Shown: positions 1 to 11,595 of the stretch, one piece after another
How the letters are laid out: each line of letters opens with the position of its first letter
Numbering within the stretch: position 1 is the stretch's first letter
Assembly: GCF_003265705.1 (NCBI RefSeq)
Contig: NW_020312775.1
Span: 2,702,800-2,766,799 of the forward strand
Reading direction: 5' to 3'
DNA: 64,000 bases
Origin: Callorhinus ursinus
Lineage: Eukaryota; Chordata; Mammalia; Carnivora; Otariidae
Program-made: the position numbers and the translations under genes
Notes under the pieces: generated by a model
Told to the model about the DNA's origin: nothing
The model's input: the letters and a program-made list of their open reading frames with translations, nothing else
Databases searched by the model: none

Positions 1-604
1 ATACACAATGGAATATTATGCAGCCATCAAAAGGAATGAGATCTTGCCATTTGCAACGACGTGGATGGAACTGGAGGGTGTTATGCTGAGTGAAATAAGT
101 CAATCAGAGAAAGACATGTATCACATGACCTCACTGATATGAGGAATTCTTAATCTCAGGAAACAAACTGAGTGTTACTGGAGTGGTTGGGGGTGGGAGG
201 GATGGGGTGGCTGGGTGATAGACATTGGGGAGGGTATGTGCTATGGTGAGCGCTGTGAATTGTGCAAGACTGTTGAATCACAGATCTGTACTTCTGAAAC
301 AAATAACGCAACATATTTTAAGAAAAAAGAAAAAGAAGAAGATAACAGGAGAGGAAGAAAAGGGGAGTATGTCAGAGGGGGAGACGAACCATGAGAGATG
401 ATGGACTCTGAAAAACAAACTGAGAGTTCTAGAGGGGAGGGGGGGAGGGGGATGGGTTATCCTGGTGATGGGTATTGAGGAGGGCACGTTCTGCATGGAG
501 CATTGGGTGTTATGAACAAACAATGAATCATGGAACACTGCACCAAAATCTAATGATGTAATATATGGTGATTAACATAACAATAAAAAATTAAAAAAAA
601 AAAC
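1..604 (+). mobile_element. LINE-1 3' end (ORF2 tail plus bipartite 3' UTR)
   Basis: Begins inside the last ORF2 codons (acaatggaatattatgcagc) and runs through a two-part 3' UTR. The first part has a G-rich stretch near 187-235 and ends in A-rich sequence near 320-345. The second part carries aaccatgagagatgatgg and a second G-rich block near 430-465, then ends in the tail near 585-604. The same two-part 3' UTR recurs on the minus strand at 15576-16010 and 19436-19805, so this is one element and not two. Its 5' part lies outside the window. Confidence 0.9.
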
Positions 605-645
605 AAAATAAAGACATACTTCTAAATCTGAAAAAAAAAAAAAAA

Positions 646-885
646 GATGGACAATTGGAATCCCAAAAGAAGAGAGAGAGGATGGAGAAGAAATATTTAA
701 AGGACATAGGATAAAATTTTTCTAAATTAATGACAAACACCAAACCATATCGAAAGGGTTCAGAAAACCCGAAGTAGGATAAATAGCAGCACATATATAC
801 ACACAAATACATCCCTAAGGATATAGAATTCAAACTACTTAAAAAATGTAAAGATAATCTTAAAGGCAACCAGACAAAAAAGAAA
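646..885 (+). mobile_element. Old L1 ORF1 fragment
   Basis: Contains ggaatcccaaaagaagagag, the usual coding text for the start of the ORF1 RNA-recognition region, followed by degenerate ORF1-like text ending in cttaaaggcaaccag. It is much more diverged than the neighbouring carnivore L1s and is closed in all frames, so it is an old mammalian L1 remnant. Confidence 0.65.
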
Positions 886-889
886 TACA

Positions 890-1052
890 GTTGACCCTTT
901 AACTAGATGGGTTTGAACTGCACAGATCTATTTATATGCACAGTTTTTAAATAAAAATACTGGAAATATTTTTAGATATCTGTGACAATTTGAAAAAAAA
1001 AACATACACACCATATAGCATAGAAATACAAAAAAAAAGAAGAAAGAAGAAA

Positions 1053-1104
<52 letters not shown>

Positions 1105-1360
1105 GAAGGAAGGAAGGAAGGAAGGAAGGAAGGAAGGAAGGAAGGAAGGAAGGAAGGAAGAAAAAGAAAGAAAGAAGTTACTATTGTAAAAATAAAATAT
1201 ATAATACATACACAAAATATGTGTTAACTGTTTATGTTATTGTAAGGCTATTATTAGCTACTAATAATAGTTTTGGGGAAGTTAAAAGTTATACATAGAT
1301 TTACAAATATATGGAGGTTTGGAGCCCCTAGTCCCTATGTTGACCAATGGCCAAATGTAT
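890..1360. mobile_element. Tigger-like (pogo/Tc1-mariner) DNA transposon remnant
   Basis: Starts cagttgaccctt and ends with a decayed inverted copy near 1340-1352 (gttgacc). The interior has the AT-rich text typical of the MER28/Tigger2-type non-autonomous elements, such as aatatgtgttaactgtttatg and agttttggggaagttaaaag. A GAAA/GGAA microsatellite has expanded in the middle. The family name is recalled and was not searched. Confidence 0.7.
1029..1177. repeat. (GAAA)n/(GGAA)n microsatellite
   Basis: An uninterrupted purine tract: an AAG-rich start, then GAAA units to about 1103, then about 14-18 GGAA units to about 1160, then GAAA again. It makes spurious Lys/Arg-rich (plus strand) and Phe/Ser-rich (minus strand) open frames that should not be read as genes. 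Confidence 0.97.
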
Positions 1361-1407
1361 TACACACAGAAGCAAAGAAGTATTATATACAAATAAAATA
1401 TAAAACA

Positions 1408-2277
1408 GGGGAAAAGATGGTGGGGAGTGGGGGGACCCTATTCCAACTGGTCCCCAGAATTGAGCTGGATATCTACCAGACCACTCTGAGCACCCACGAA
1501 ATCAGCCTAAGTTGTAAGAAGATCTAAATCTCTAAAAACAGAAGATCACAGGTGGTTGGTTTCTAGGTCCAAAGTAGGAAGCCATGATCCTGCCGGGAGA
1601 TATTGGAGGATAAACAGCAGCAGGAGGGAGCCTGGCCATGGGGATCCTACACCACTGGTGAGTGAGAGCCTCCCACATTGGGGACAGGGCACAGACTCGC
1701 AGACTGGTAGCGACGGGGAAAGGACTTTAGGGAGGGCCCCAGGACAGAAACCAGAACAGTGGGGCTGTGAGTGGGAACTGGGGGCAGCTGGTGGTTTTAG
1801 AAGCACAAAGGGCAGAGATATTCCCTGACCTGAAGGCAAGGACTGGGAGTGCTGCAGAGGGGCACACAACCCAGGACACTGCAGTTCATAGCAGCATAGA
1901 CAGAAATGGAGATATTGTGGCCTGGAAAGCTCACTGAAGAAAAGACTGTGATCTCTCTGCTCTGAGCAGAGGGTTGGAAATGGTGTCTTCTGCTCTGACT
2001 CTCGGAAGAGACACAGAAAGCCACCAGGGAAAGCCGCCAGAGAACAAAAGCCCCCAAAACCTGTTCCCACTGAGCCCATTCCTTGCCACAGGGGGGCAGG
2101 ACAACTCTGCCCAAACAGGGTTGCCTGAGTAACAGTGCGGCAGGCCCCTCCCAAAGAAGACAGTCTGGGAAAACAAGAAGCCAGCAACCCTAAGGTCCCT
2201 ATAAAACAGGTGCATCTTGCTTGGGTTGTGGTCAATAATTTGGACTTTATACATTCCCTCAACCAGCCCGCAACAGA
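1408..2277 (+). promoter_or_regulatory. L1 5' UTR (internal promoter region)
   Basis: Markedly GC-richer than the surroundings. Its start (gatggtggggagtgggg, then a segment ending gagctggatatctaccagac) matches in layout the 5' end of the minus-strand L1 at 23281. In L1s this segment carries the internal RNA polymerase II promoter. That activity is inferred from the family; no specific transcription-factor site was identified here. Confidence 0.7.
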
Positions 2278-2301
2278 ATGACTAGGAGAAGGAACCCCCA
2301 A
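1546..2301 (-). other. 251-codon antisense open frame across the L1 5' UTR
   Basis: An uninterrupted ATG-to-stop frame running antisense through almost the whole L1 5' UTR; its start codon overlaps the first 24 nt of ORF1. The product would be rich in Ser, Leu, Pro, Cys and Gly, with a hydrophobic Leu run near the C-terminus. I recognise no domain. Primate L1s have a short antisense ORF0 in the 5' UTR, which makes the position notable, but this stretch is GC-rich and poor in stops in several frames, so chance openness is the leading explanation. Confidence 0.25.
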
Positions 2302-3165
2302 AATAGGAAAGACTCAGAGACTATGACTTATGCCACAGATTTACAAATGGATGCAGATATGACCAAGATGTCAGAGAGGGAATTCAGGCTAGCAATCGTG
2401 AAGAGAATATCTAAAATGGAGAAACCAATTAATGGGAATATAGAGTCTCTAAGGGGAGAAATGAAACTGAATTGGCAGAACTTAAAAATACTATCAAAGA
2501 GATCTAACCTAATCTAGATAATCTAACAGCTAGGGTAAGTGAGGCAGAAGAACAAAACAGTGATCTGGAAGACAATTTAATAGATAAAAAAGGAAAAGAG
2601 GAGGCCAGGGAAAAAAACTCAGAATCCATGAAAATAGAATCAGTGAAATAAGTGACAACTTGAAGCATTCCAGGGTCAGAATTATTGGAATCCCGGAGGG
2701 GGTGAACAGAGAGAGAGGACTAGAAGATATATTTGACCAAATCATAGCTGAGAACTTCCTTTATCTGGGGAATGAAACAAACATTCGTGTCCTAGAGGCA
2801 GAGAGGACCCTTCCTAAGATCAAGGAAAACAGGCCAATGTCCCAGCATGTAATAGTAAAACTCACAAATCTTAGAGCCAAGGAACCATCTTAAGGGCAGT
2901 TAGGGGGAAGAGATTCCTCACATACAGAGGGAGGAACATCAGATTAATGTCAGATCTATCCACAGAGACCAGGCAAGCCAGAAAGGCCTGCCAGGACATA
3001 TTCAGGGTACTAAATGAGAAGAACATGCAGCCAAGAATACTTTATCTGGCAAGGCTTTTATTTAGAATGGATGGAGAGATGCAGAGCTTCCAAGACCGCC
3101 AGAAACTGAAAGAATATGTGACCACTAAGCCGGCCCTGCAAGAAATATTAAGGGAGGTTCTATAA
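2278..3165 (+). pseudogene. L1 ORF1 (RNA-binding chaperone), frameshifted
   Basis: ORF1p is the trimeric RNA-binding protein of the L1 ribonucleoprotein. The first piece (2278-2517) starts MTRRRNPQ and holds the N-terminal and coiled-coil segment, with the MSEREFRLAIVKRI motif. A different frame (2660-2893) carries the RNA-recognition domain start, RVRIIGIPEGVNRERG. The original frame returns at 2947-3165 with the C-terminal domain (QPRILYLARLLFR, KLKEYVTTKPALQEIL). At least two frameshifts therefore separate the three conserved blocks in the right order. The start at 2278 follows the 5' UTR and begins a recognisable ORF1 N-terminus. Confidence 0.88.
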
Positions 3166-3246
3166 AAGGAGAAAGACCCCAAGAGTGATATACAACAGAA
3201 ATTTACAGGGACAATCTATAAAAACAAGGTCATCACAGACAACATG

Positions 3247-6200
3247 ATGACAATAAATTCATATCTCTCAATAATCACTCAACGTGAATGGCCTAAATGC
3301 TCCCAAAAAATGGCACAAGGTTGCAGATTGGATAAAAAGACAGAATCCAGCCATATGCTGCCTACAAGAGACTCATTTTGAACCTAAAGATACATCCAGA
3401 CTGAAAGTGAGGGGATGGAGATCCATCTTCCATGCCAGCAGACCTCAAAAGAAAGCTGGGGTAGCAATTTTTATATCAGACAAATTAGATTTTAAACTAA
3501 AGACTGTAGTTAGAGATACAGAAGGACACTCTATCATTCTTAAAGGGTCTATCCAACAAGAAGATCTAACAGTTGTAAATATCTACTCCCCCAACATGGG
3601 AGCAGCAATCTACATAAGCCAACTGTTAACCAAAATAAAGAGTCATATTGATAACAATACGTTAATTGTAGGAGACCTCAATACTCCACTCTCAGCAACA
3701 GACCAATCATCTAAGCAGAAAATCAACAAAGAAACAAGAGCTTTGAAGGACACACGGGACCAGATGGACCTAATAGATATATACAGAACATTCCACCCTA
3801 AAACAACAGAATACTCATTCTTCTGGAGTACACATGGAACTTCCCCCAGAATAGACGACATAGTGGGTCACAAATCAGGTCTCAACTGAACCAAAAGATT
3901 GAGATTATTCCCTGCATATTCTCAGACCAAAATGCTTTAAAACTGGAACTCAGTCACAAGAAAAAATTTTGCAGAAATTCAAACACTTGGAAGTTAAAGG
4001 CCACTCTGCTCAAGAATGTTTGGGTCAACCAGGAAATCAAAAAGAACTTAAACAATTCATGGAAACAAATGAGAACAAAAACACACGGGTCCAAAACTTA
4101 TGGGATACTGCAAAGGCGGTCCTAAGGGGGAAATACATAACCATCCAAGCCTCACTCAAAAATACAGAAAAATCCCGAATTCACCAACTAATCTACACCT
4201 TAAAGAATTACAGAAAAAGCAACAAATGATGCCTAAGCAACAGATCAGAAGAGAAATAATTAAGATTAGAGCAGAGATCAATGAATTAGAAACCAGAAAC
4301 ACAGTAGATCAGATCAATGAAACTGGAAGCTGGTTCCTTGAAAGAATTCACAAGATTGATAATGCACTGGCCTGACTTATCCACAAGAAGAGAGAAGGGA
4401 CCCAATTAATAAAATTATGAATGAAAGGGTAGAGATCATGACTAATACCAAAGAAATAGAAACAATTATTTGAAATTATTATCAACAACTATATGCCAAT
4501 AAACTGAGCAATCTGGATAAAATGGATGCCTTCCTGGAAACCTATAAACTTCCAAGACTGAAACAGGAAGAAATTGACACCCTGAATAGGCCAATAACCA
4601 GTAACAAGATTGAAGCAGTGATCAAAACCTTCCAAAAAACAAGATTCCAGGGCCTGATGGATTCCCTGGGGAATTCTACCAAACATTCAAAGAAGAAATA
4701 GACCCTATTCTTCTGAATCTGTTTCAAAAAACAGAAACAGAAGGAAAGCTTCCAGACTCATTTTATGAGGCCAGCATTACCTTAATCCCCAAACCAGGCA
4801 AGGACCCCATCAAAAAGGAGAATTTCAGACCGATATCCCTGATGAATATGGATTCCAAAATCCTCAACAACATCCTAGCTAATAGGATCCAACAGTACAT
4901 TAAAAGGATCATCCACCACGACCATGTGGGATTTAGCCGTGAGATGCAAGGGTGGTTCAACATTTGCAAATCAATCAATGTGATAGAACACATTAATAAG
5001 AGGAGGGGGAACCATATGGTCCTCTCAATTGATGCTGAAAAAGCATTTGAGAAAATACAGCATGTTTTCCTGATGAAAACTCTTCAGAGTATAGGGATAG
5101 AGGGAGCATTCATCAAGTTCATAAAATCCATCTATGAAAAGCCCACAGCCAATATCATCCTTAATGGGGAAAAGATGAAAGCCTTTCCCTTAAGATCAGG
5201 AACACTTCAAGGATACCCACTCTTGCCACTATTGTTCAACATAGTACTAGAAGTCCTAGCAATAGCAATCAGACAACAAAAAGAAATAAAATATATTGAA
5301 ATTGGCAAAGAAGAAGTCAAACTCTGTCTTTTCGCAGATGACATGATACTTTATGTGGAAAACCCAAAAGACTCCACCCCCAAATTCTTAGAACTCATAC
5401 AGCAATTCAGTAATGTGACAGGATACAAAATCAATGCACAGAAATCTGTTACTTTCTTATACACTAACAATGCAACTGTAGAAAGAGAAATTAGAGCAAT
5501 GATTCCATTTACAATAGCACCAAAAACCATAAGATATTTTGGAATAAACCTAACCAAAGAGGCAAAGGATCTATACTCTAGGAACTATAGAACACTCATG
5601 AAAGGAATTGAAGAAGACACAAAAAGATGGAAAAACATTCCATGCTCATGGATCAGAAGAATAAACATTGTTAAAATGTCTATGCTACCCAGAGAAATCT
5701 ATACTTTCAATGCCATCCTGATCAAAATTCCAATGACATTTTTCAAAGTGTTGGAACAAGCAATCCTAAAATTTGTATGGAATCAGAAAAGACCTCAAAT
5801 CGCCAAGGAAATGTTGAAAAAGATAAACAAAACTGGGGGCATCACATTGCCCGATTTCAAGCTATATTACAAAGCAGTGATCACCAAGGCCGCCTGTACT
5901 GGTACAAAAACAGACATATAAAGCAATGGAACAGAATAGAGAGCCCAGATATGGACCCTCTGCTCTAAGGTCAAATAATCTTCAAAAAAGCATTTGGCAA
6001 TGGAAAAAAGACAGTCTCTTCAATAAATGGTGCTGGGAAAATTGGACAGCCACATGCAGAAGAATGAAACTCGACCATTCTCTAACAACATACACAAAAA
6101 TAAACTCAAAATGGATGAAAGACCTCAATGTGAGACAGGAATCCATCAATATCCAAAAGGAGAACATAGGCAGTAACCTCTTTGACATCACCCACAGCAA

Positions 6201-7065
6201 CTTCTTTCAAGATACATCTCCAAAACCTAGTGAAACAAAAGCAAAAATGAACTTTGGGACTTCATCAAGATAAAAAGCTTCTGCACTGCAAAGGAAACAG
6301 TCAACAAAACAAAGAGGCAACCCACAGAATGGGAGAAGATATTTGCAAATGACACCACAGATAAAGGGCTGGTATCCAAGATCTATAAAGAACTTCTTAA
6401 ACTCAACACCCCCCAAAATATAATCCAGTCAAAAATGGGCAGAACATATGAACAGACACAGCTCCAAAGAAGACACAGAAATGGCTAACAGACACATGAA
6501 AACATGTTCATCATCATTAACCATCAGGAAATTCTAATCAAAACCACATTGAGATACCACCTTACACCAGTTAGAATGGCAAAAATGAACAGGGCAAGAA
6601 ACAACAAGTGTTGGAGAGGTTGTGGAGAAAGGGAAACCCTCTTACACTGTTGGTGGGAATGCAAGTTGGTACAGCCACTTTGGAAAACAGTGTGGAGGTG
6701 CCTCAAAAAATTAAAAATAGAGCTACCCTATGACCCAGCAATTGCACTCCTGGGTATTTACCCCAAAGACACAGATGGAGTGAAAGTAAGGGCCATATGC
6801 ACCCCAATGTTCATAATGTTCAATGTTCATAGCAGCAATGTCCACAATAGCCAACCTGTGGAAAGAGCTGAGATACCCTTCAACAGATGAATGGATAAAG
6901 AAGATGTGGTCCATATATACAATGGAATATTTCTCAGCCATCAGAAAGGATGAATACCCAACTTTTACATCAACATGGATGGGACTGGAGGAGATTATGC
7001 TTAGTGAAATAAGTCAAGCAGAGAAAGTCAATTATCATATGGTTTCACTTATTTGTAGAACATAA
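3247..7065 (+). pseudogene. L1 ORF2 (endonuclease/reverse transcriptase), multiply frameshifted
   Basis: ORF2p nicks target DNA and copies L1 RNA at the nick. The predicted start is the ATG at 3247 (MTINSYLSII), with a frameshift soon after. The endonuclease domain is open at 3284-3889: NVNGLN, an ICCLQETH metal-site region and a VGDLNTPLS block. The reverse transcriptase is open for 359 codons at 4842-5921, with SIDAEKAF (motif A Asp kept) and [13 protein letters not shown] (motif C). Elsewhere conserved positions have changed: [14 protein letters not shown] stands where RQGCPLSPLLFN is usual. The C-terminal Cys-rich region is at 6504-6890 ([25 protein letters not shown]). Pieces occupy all three frames, so no full protein is possible. 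Confidence 0.93.
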
Positions 7066-7364
7066 GGAATAGAATGGAGGACATTAGGAGAAGGAAGGGA
7101 AAAATGAAGGGGTGAAATCGGAGGGAGAATTGAACCATGAGAGACTATGGACTCTGAGAAACAAATAGGGTTTTGGGGGGGGAGTTGGGGGGATGGGTTA
7201 GCCCATTGATGGGTATTAAGGAGGGCATGTACTGCATGGAGTACTGGATGTTACATGAAACCAATGGATCATGGATCACCACATCAAAAACTAATGATTT
7301 ATTGTATAGTGACTAACATAACATAATAAAATAAAAAATTAAAAATAATATAAAACAAAAAATG

Positions 7365-8217
7365 TGGGAATATATTGTCAGCAGATCTAATTTATTAGAC
7401 TTTTTAAAGGAAGATCTTCAGGCAGTAGGAATGCTATACAGAAACTTTACTGTGCAAAATTTAATAAAAGGAAATGGAAATTTAAAAATAAAGGTAAAGT
7501 AAAAATCCCTTTTTGCTAATTGTAATTGCCCTAAGATGTAACTCTTTAAAGCAAAAATAGTAGTAAGGAATTTTGTGTTTATCATATGTAAAAATAGCAT
7601 GTATGAGAATACTGGTATTAAGGATGGGGTGAAGAGGGGTAAAGATTAGTAATATATTGTTTTAAAGTTCCTATATTACATAAGAAGTGTTATAATTTTA
7701 TATGCAGATAGACTCTCGATGGTTAAGCTGTAGAACAATCATGAATAAATTTTTGAAAGATTTATAAATAATCAATAGGGAAATCAAATGAAATCACAAG
7801 AATGCTCATTTTACCTTAAACAAAAAAAGTGAGAGAAATAATGAACATATGGAACACATAGAAAATACCTAAAATAGTGCAATTTAATTCAACCACATCA
7901 GTAATCACAATAAGTATGAATGGTCTAAGCACATGAACTAAAAGGTATAAATTGTCAAACTGAATACAATATGCTGTCTACAACAAATTTGCATTAAAGA
8001 TAAAGACATAAATAAATTAAAAATACAATGGTGGATAATGATATCCCTTGCAAAAACTAATAGAAACCTGGAATATTCATATTAATATCAGATAAAGAGA
8101 CTTTAGAAGAAGAAATAATATTATCAAGGATACAAATGCACTTTACATTATGATAAAAGGTCAATTCTCCAAGTAGATAAAACAATCATAAAAGTGTATA
8201 GCTAACAGCAGAACTTT
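7365..8217 (+). mobile_element. Old L1 remnant, ORF1/ORF2 junction to endonuclease region
   Basis: Highly diverged, closed in all frames. Recognisable pieces include an inter-ORF region and early ORF2-like text near 7890-8200: cagtaatcacaataag, tgaatggtctaagcac, atgctgtctacaac, tatcagataaagagac. It reads plus and continues after the inserted L1 at 8931. Divergence points to a pre-carnivore L1M-type element. Confidence 0.65.
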
Positions 8218-8930
8218 ATTTATTTTTTCCTTTTTTCATGTTTGTATTTAAATTCCAGTTAGTTAACATACATTGTAATATTAGTTTCAGGTGTAGAATT
8301 TAGTGATTTATCATTTATATACAACACCCAGTGCTCATTACAAATGCCCCCCTTAATATCCATCACCCATTTACCCCTCCTTCCCACCTACTTCCCTCCA
8401 GCAACCCTCAGTTTGTTATCTATAGTTAAGTCCTTTTTCTGGTTTGCCTCTCATTTTTTCCTCATGATCATCTATTGTGTCTCTTAAATTCCACATATGA
8501 CTGAAATCATATGGTATTTGTATTTCTCTCACTGACTTATTTTGCTTAGCATTATACACTCTAGCACCATCTACATATTGCAAATGACAAGATTTCATTC
8601 ATTTTTATGGCTCAGTAGTATTCCATTGTGTATATATACCACAACTTCTTCATCCAATAAACAGTCAATGGATATGTGGGCTCTTTCCATAATTTGGCTA
8701 TTGTTGATAATCCCACTATAAACATCAGGGTGCATGTATCCCTTTGAATCCAAATTTTTGTATCCTTTGGGTAAATACCTATTAGTGCAATTGCTGGATC
8801 ATAGGGTAATTCTATTCTTACCTTTTTGAGGAACCTCTATACTGTTTTCCAGAGTGCCTGAACCAGTTTGCATTCCCACCAACATCTGCATCTGTATCTT
8901 CACCAACATCTGTTGCTTCCTGTGTTGTTT
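8218..8930 (-). mobile_element. 5'-truncated L1 (3' UTR and ORF2 tail)
   Basis: Reads from a T-rich tail at about 8218-8236 through a minus-strand 3' UTR (agtttcaggtgtagaattta) into the ORF2 C-terminal region (cattgtgtatatataccaca, gcattcccaccaacat). It interrupts an older plus-strand L1. Imperfect flanks agcagaactttat (8207-8219) and agcagagatttac (8931-8943) look like an aged target-site duplication. Confidence 0.88.
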
Positions 8931-9510
8931 AGCAGAGATTTACAATATATGAGTCAGAAGCTGATGTAACTTAAAGAAAAAATAGATCCAAAGAATTAGA
9001 ATGTTCAACACTTCTTCTTAAAACAAACTGATAGAAAAAAGAGGCAGAAAATCAGTAAGACTATATATGACTTGAACAATACTATCAACCAAGTTGTCCT
9101 TATTGGTATTCCGAGGGGGACAGAGGAATAAAAAATAATGAACTAAGTAACTCAAAAACTACGTTCTGTCTTGATACTGTAAAACTAAATTTGTGTCTCA
9201 TCGAAGTAGGGATTAGAAATTCTGAAACTACTTTACTTGTATCAAAAAACAAAAACAAAAACAAAACAAGCACATTACACTAGGGTTTAACAAATGAGTA
9301 AGCATATTGGAGATAATGTAACCCAAGTTTCTCACTGTCATGAAAGAAAGTTACAAAGGAAAGGTTAGAATAAACTCAGTTGAGTTGGATTTAAAATGGA
9401 CATATTGTGGTGATAGTTTTGTAATGTATATAAATATCAAATCACTTTGTTGTACACCTGAAACTAATACAATATTTATGTCAAATTTTACTTCAATAAA
9501 AAAAGAAAAA
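8931..9510 (+). mobile_element. Continuation of the old L1, ending in an L1 3' end
   Basis: 8936-9105 resumes ORF2 endonuclease text (atgagtcagaagctg, gtaagactatatatgactt) exactly where the plus-strand L1 was cut by the 8218-8930 insertion. 9106-9384 is not clearly recognised. 9385-9510 is a typical old L1 3' end: gttgtacacctgaaactaat followed by acttcaataaaaaaag. Whether all pieces belong to one element is inferred from order and strand. Confidence 0.6.
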
Positions 9511-9599
9511 AATAATAATAGAAACAAACTCATGGTATACTAAAAAATGTACATATCAGGAAAAACTCATATTTTAAAATAGAGAAGTGAATGTTGATA

Positions 9600-10960
9600 T
9601 GTATAGATACTTGCCTTAGATACATTCTAGTTCTGTCTGCTGAGAGGACCTATAATTTGTGGACATCCCAGTAACAATAAGTACACATAGCACCCAGATT
9701 ATAGCTTCTAAATACCATTCTTCAATAAAAGTACTCAGCGCTCCTTGGAGAACTACTTAATCACAAGTCTAGGAAAAGGAAACTACAAGATAAATATGGG
9801 ATATCTTACGGTGCCAGAAAGTAAGGAAGTGCTAGAGAAAATAAAAAGTTTTGTGGGGGGGATGATAGAGGTATATCAGAAAGACAGAGGAGCCAACTTG
9901 AAGAGCTCTCAAGGACTGAAACAGGATCACTTTGACCAAAAAATATAAATAAGGTTGCTGATAGATTATAACCCAAAGCATGAAGTAAATATTCATGAGT
10001 TTATACTGATATAAACAAATGACTAAGTAAATAACTAAATGGAGAAAGTGTGAAAACTTTTTTCTTTAAAAGACTTTATTTATTTGACAGAGAGAGAGTG
10101 AGGGAGCACAAGCAGGGGGAACAGGAGAGGAAGAAACAGGCTTCCCGCTGAGCAGGGAGTCTGATGCAGGGCTTGATCCCAGGACTCTGGGATCATGACC
10201 TGAGCCAAAGGCAGACACTTAACCAACTGAGCCACCCAGGTGCCCCTGAAAACTCTTACAGATTAATCTAATTAATCAATGTAGTATAAATGGGGAACAT
10301 AGAAAATCACCATGAGAATACTAAGTAATAATTGCTAGAAACAAGATCCACCAATAAATGCTAAAATTAGTGGGCAGAAATTTAGGTAAAAAAATATTTT
10401 GTCTTAGCCTCAAAGTATCTATCACAAAATATTTATTAATTACAAATTAGAAAACAGAAACTTTAGTGGAGAAAATCGGGTGACACCACCTTAACCAAAA
10501 TTAATGTGACCAGTAATAAGACATATGCTCTTTATACTGAAAAGGGAAACTATGTGGTATTTTTCACCATAACAACCTCAACTAATCAACCAAAAGCATC
10601 AGCGAAACTCAAATGAAGGGACATGCTACAAAATAATTGATGAGTATTCAAAATGTCAAGGTAATGAAAAAGAATGGAAAACTGGGAAACTATCATAGAT
10701 TGAAAAGAAATAAGGGGACATAGAAAATGTAATGAGAGATCCTGAACTTGATCTTGTAACAGGAAAAAAAAATTGGTGAAGTCTGAATGCTCTGCCATTT
10801 AGTAATAGTATTGTACTAATTTCTTAGTTTTGGTAATGTTACTATAGCTATATAAGATTCTAATATTAAGGGAAGTTGGATAAAGAGTACACAGAAACTT
10901 TTTATATTATCTTTGCAACTTTTCTATAAATCTAAAGTTATTTAAATATAAAAAGTTAAG
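9600..10960 (+). mobile_element. Old L1 long 3' UTR remnant
   Basis: One of at least three copies in the window of the same long AT-rich 3' UTR (others at 28070-30400 and 34445-35490). Shared landmarks are an aataataagtacac-like start, gctccttggaga, gtgccagaaa.taa.gga.gt, taatgaaaaa.aatgg and the ending cttttctataaatctaaag. It is split by a SINE at 10062-10246. The family is an old mammalian L1M-type; the exact subfamily was not determined. Confidence 0.6.
10062..10246 (-). mobile_element. Carnivore SINE (CAN-SINE/SINEC type)
   Basis: The minus strand reads ggggcacctgggtggctcag through a tRNA-derived head, a CT-rich middle and the tail aaataaataaagtctttt. Target-site duplication: tgaaaactttt at 10051-10061 and tgaaaactctt at 10247-10257. 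Confidence 0.95.
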
Positions 10961-11204
10961 AATAATAAAATGAAATGAAATGGTTATAGTCCACTATTCT
11001 GAAGAGCAGCCACAGAAACATATAGTGTCTTGGATTTTGAGGCCAATTTTCAAACTTGAAACTTGTGTTATAAGTTTAAATATTTGGACAATAAGAACAG
11101 AAACATTTTTGGGAAAAAAACAGAATAAAATAAAACAAATTGCATATCTGTATAGTGTTTTATAGTTTCAAACAGCAACTCTTTGTTCTTGATTTTAATT
11201 ATCC

Positions 11205-11330
11205 TGCACAAAACCTGTTAATAAGTATCATTTCTTATTATACAAAGAGGAAAACTAAGATTAAGAGAAAGTTCATTCATGCAAATCACATCACTAATTA
11301 GTCACAAAATCATAAATTTAAAACAAATAT
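11205..11330 (-). repeat. MIR SINE fragment
   Basis: The segment ttatacaaagaggaaaacta followed by agattaagagaaagttc and cacatcactaattagt is a diverged form of the reverse MIR text (gatgaggaaactgaggc... cacacagctagt). Recognised by pattern only. Confidence 0.5.
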
Positions 11331-11359
11331 TCTATCTTGAAATTTTGTGCATGTTTTAT

Positions 11360-11580
11360 ATATGTATGTATGTATGTGTGTATGTATTTATTATTTTTTT
11401 AAGATTTATTTATTTAGCTGACAGAGAGAGAGAGAGAAGGGGGAGTGGCAGGCAGAGGGTGAGGGATAAACAGGTTACCCACAGAGCAGGGAGTCTGATG
11501 TGGGGCTCAATCCCAGGACCCCAGGACCATGACCTGAGCTGAAGGCAGAAGCTAAACCAACTGAGCTACCCAGGTGCCCC
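11360..11580 (-). mobile_element. Carnivore SINE (CAN-SINE/SINEC type) with expanded tail
   Basis: Minus-strand SINE with head at 11580 and A-tail near 11390-11415. A TATG/TGTA microsatellite (about 11360-11390) lies between the tail and the duplicated target, so it probably grew from the tail. Target-site duplication: ttgtgcatgttttat (11345-11359) and ttctgcatgttttat (11581-11595). Confidence 0.94.
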
Positions 11581-11595
11581 TTCTGCATGTTTTAT

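Larger units (their letters stand above)
1408..7346 (+). mobile_element. Near full-length LINE-1, inactivated
   Basis: A 5.9-kb element with a GC-rich 5' UTR, ORF1, ORF2, 3' UTR and A-rich tail in order. The 3' UTR (about 7066-7346) has gaaccatgagagactatgg, a G-run near 7170-7190 and the tail aaaataaaaaattaaaaata. An 11-bp candidate target-site duplication (aatataaaaca) lies at 1397-1407 and 7347-7357. It is somewhat shorter than typical full-length L1s (6-7 kb), and its reading frames are broken. Its 3' UTR subfamily differs from that of the elements at 1-604 and 15576-23281. Confidence 0.92.

Noticed and set aside
1..604. Two separate tandem L1 3' ends at the left edge
   Set aside because: The same two-part 3' UTR occurs in other copies here (15576-16010, 19436-19805), so it is one UTR with two A-rich parts.
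990..1298. Lys/Arg-rich and Phe/Ser-rich frames over the GAAA/GGAA tract
   Set aside because: Produced by a microsatellite; no domain and no composition outside the repeat.
4842..5921. 359-aa open frame with reverse transcriptase motifs as an active or host gene
   Set aside because: It is the RT part of the L1 at 1408-7346. The endonuclease and C-terminal parts are in other frames and ORF1 is frameshifted, so it is a fragment of a dead element.
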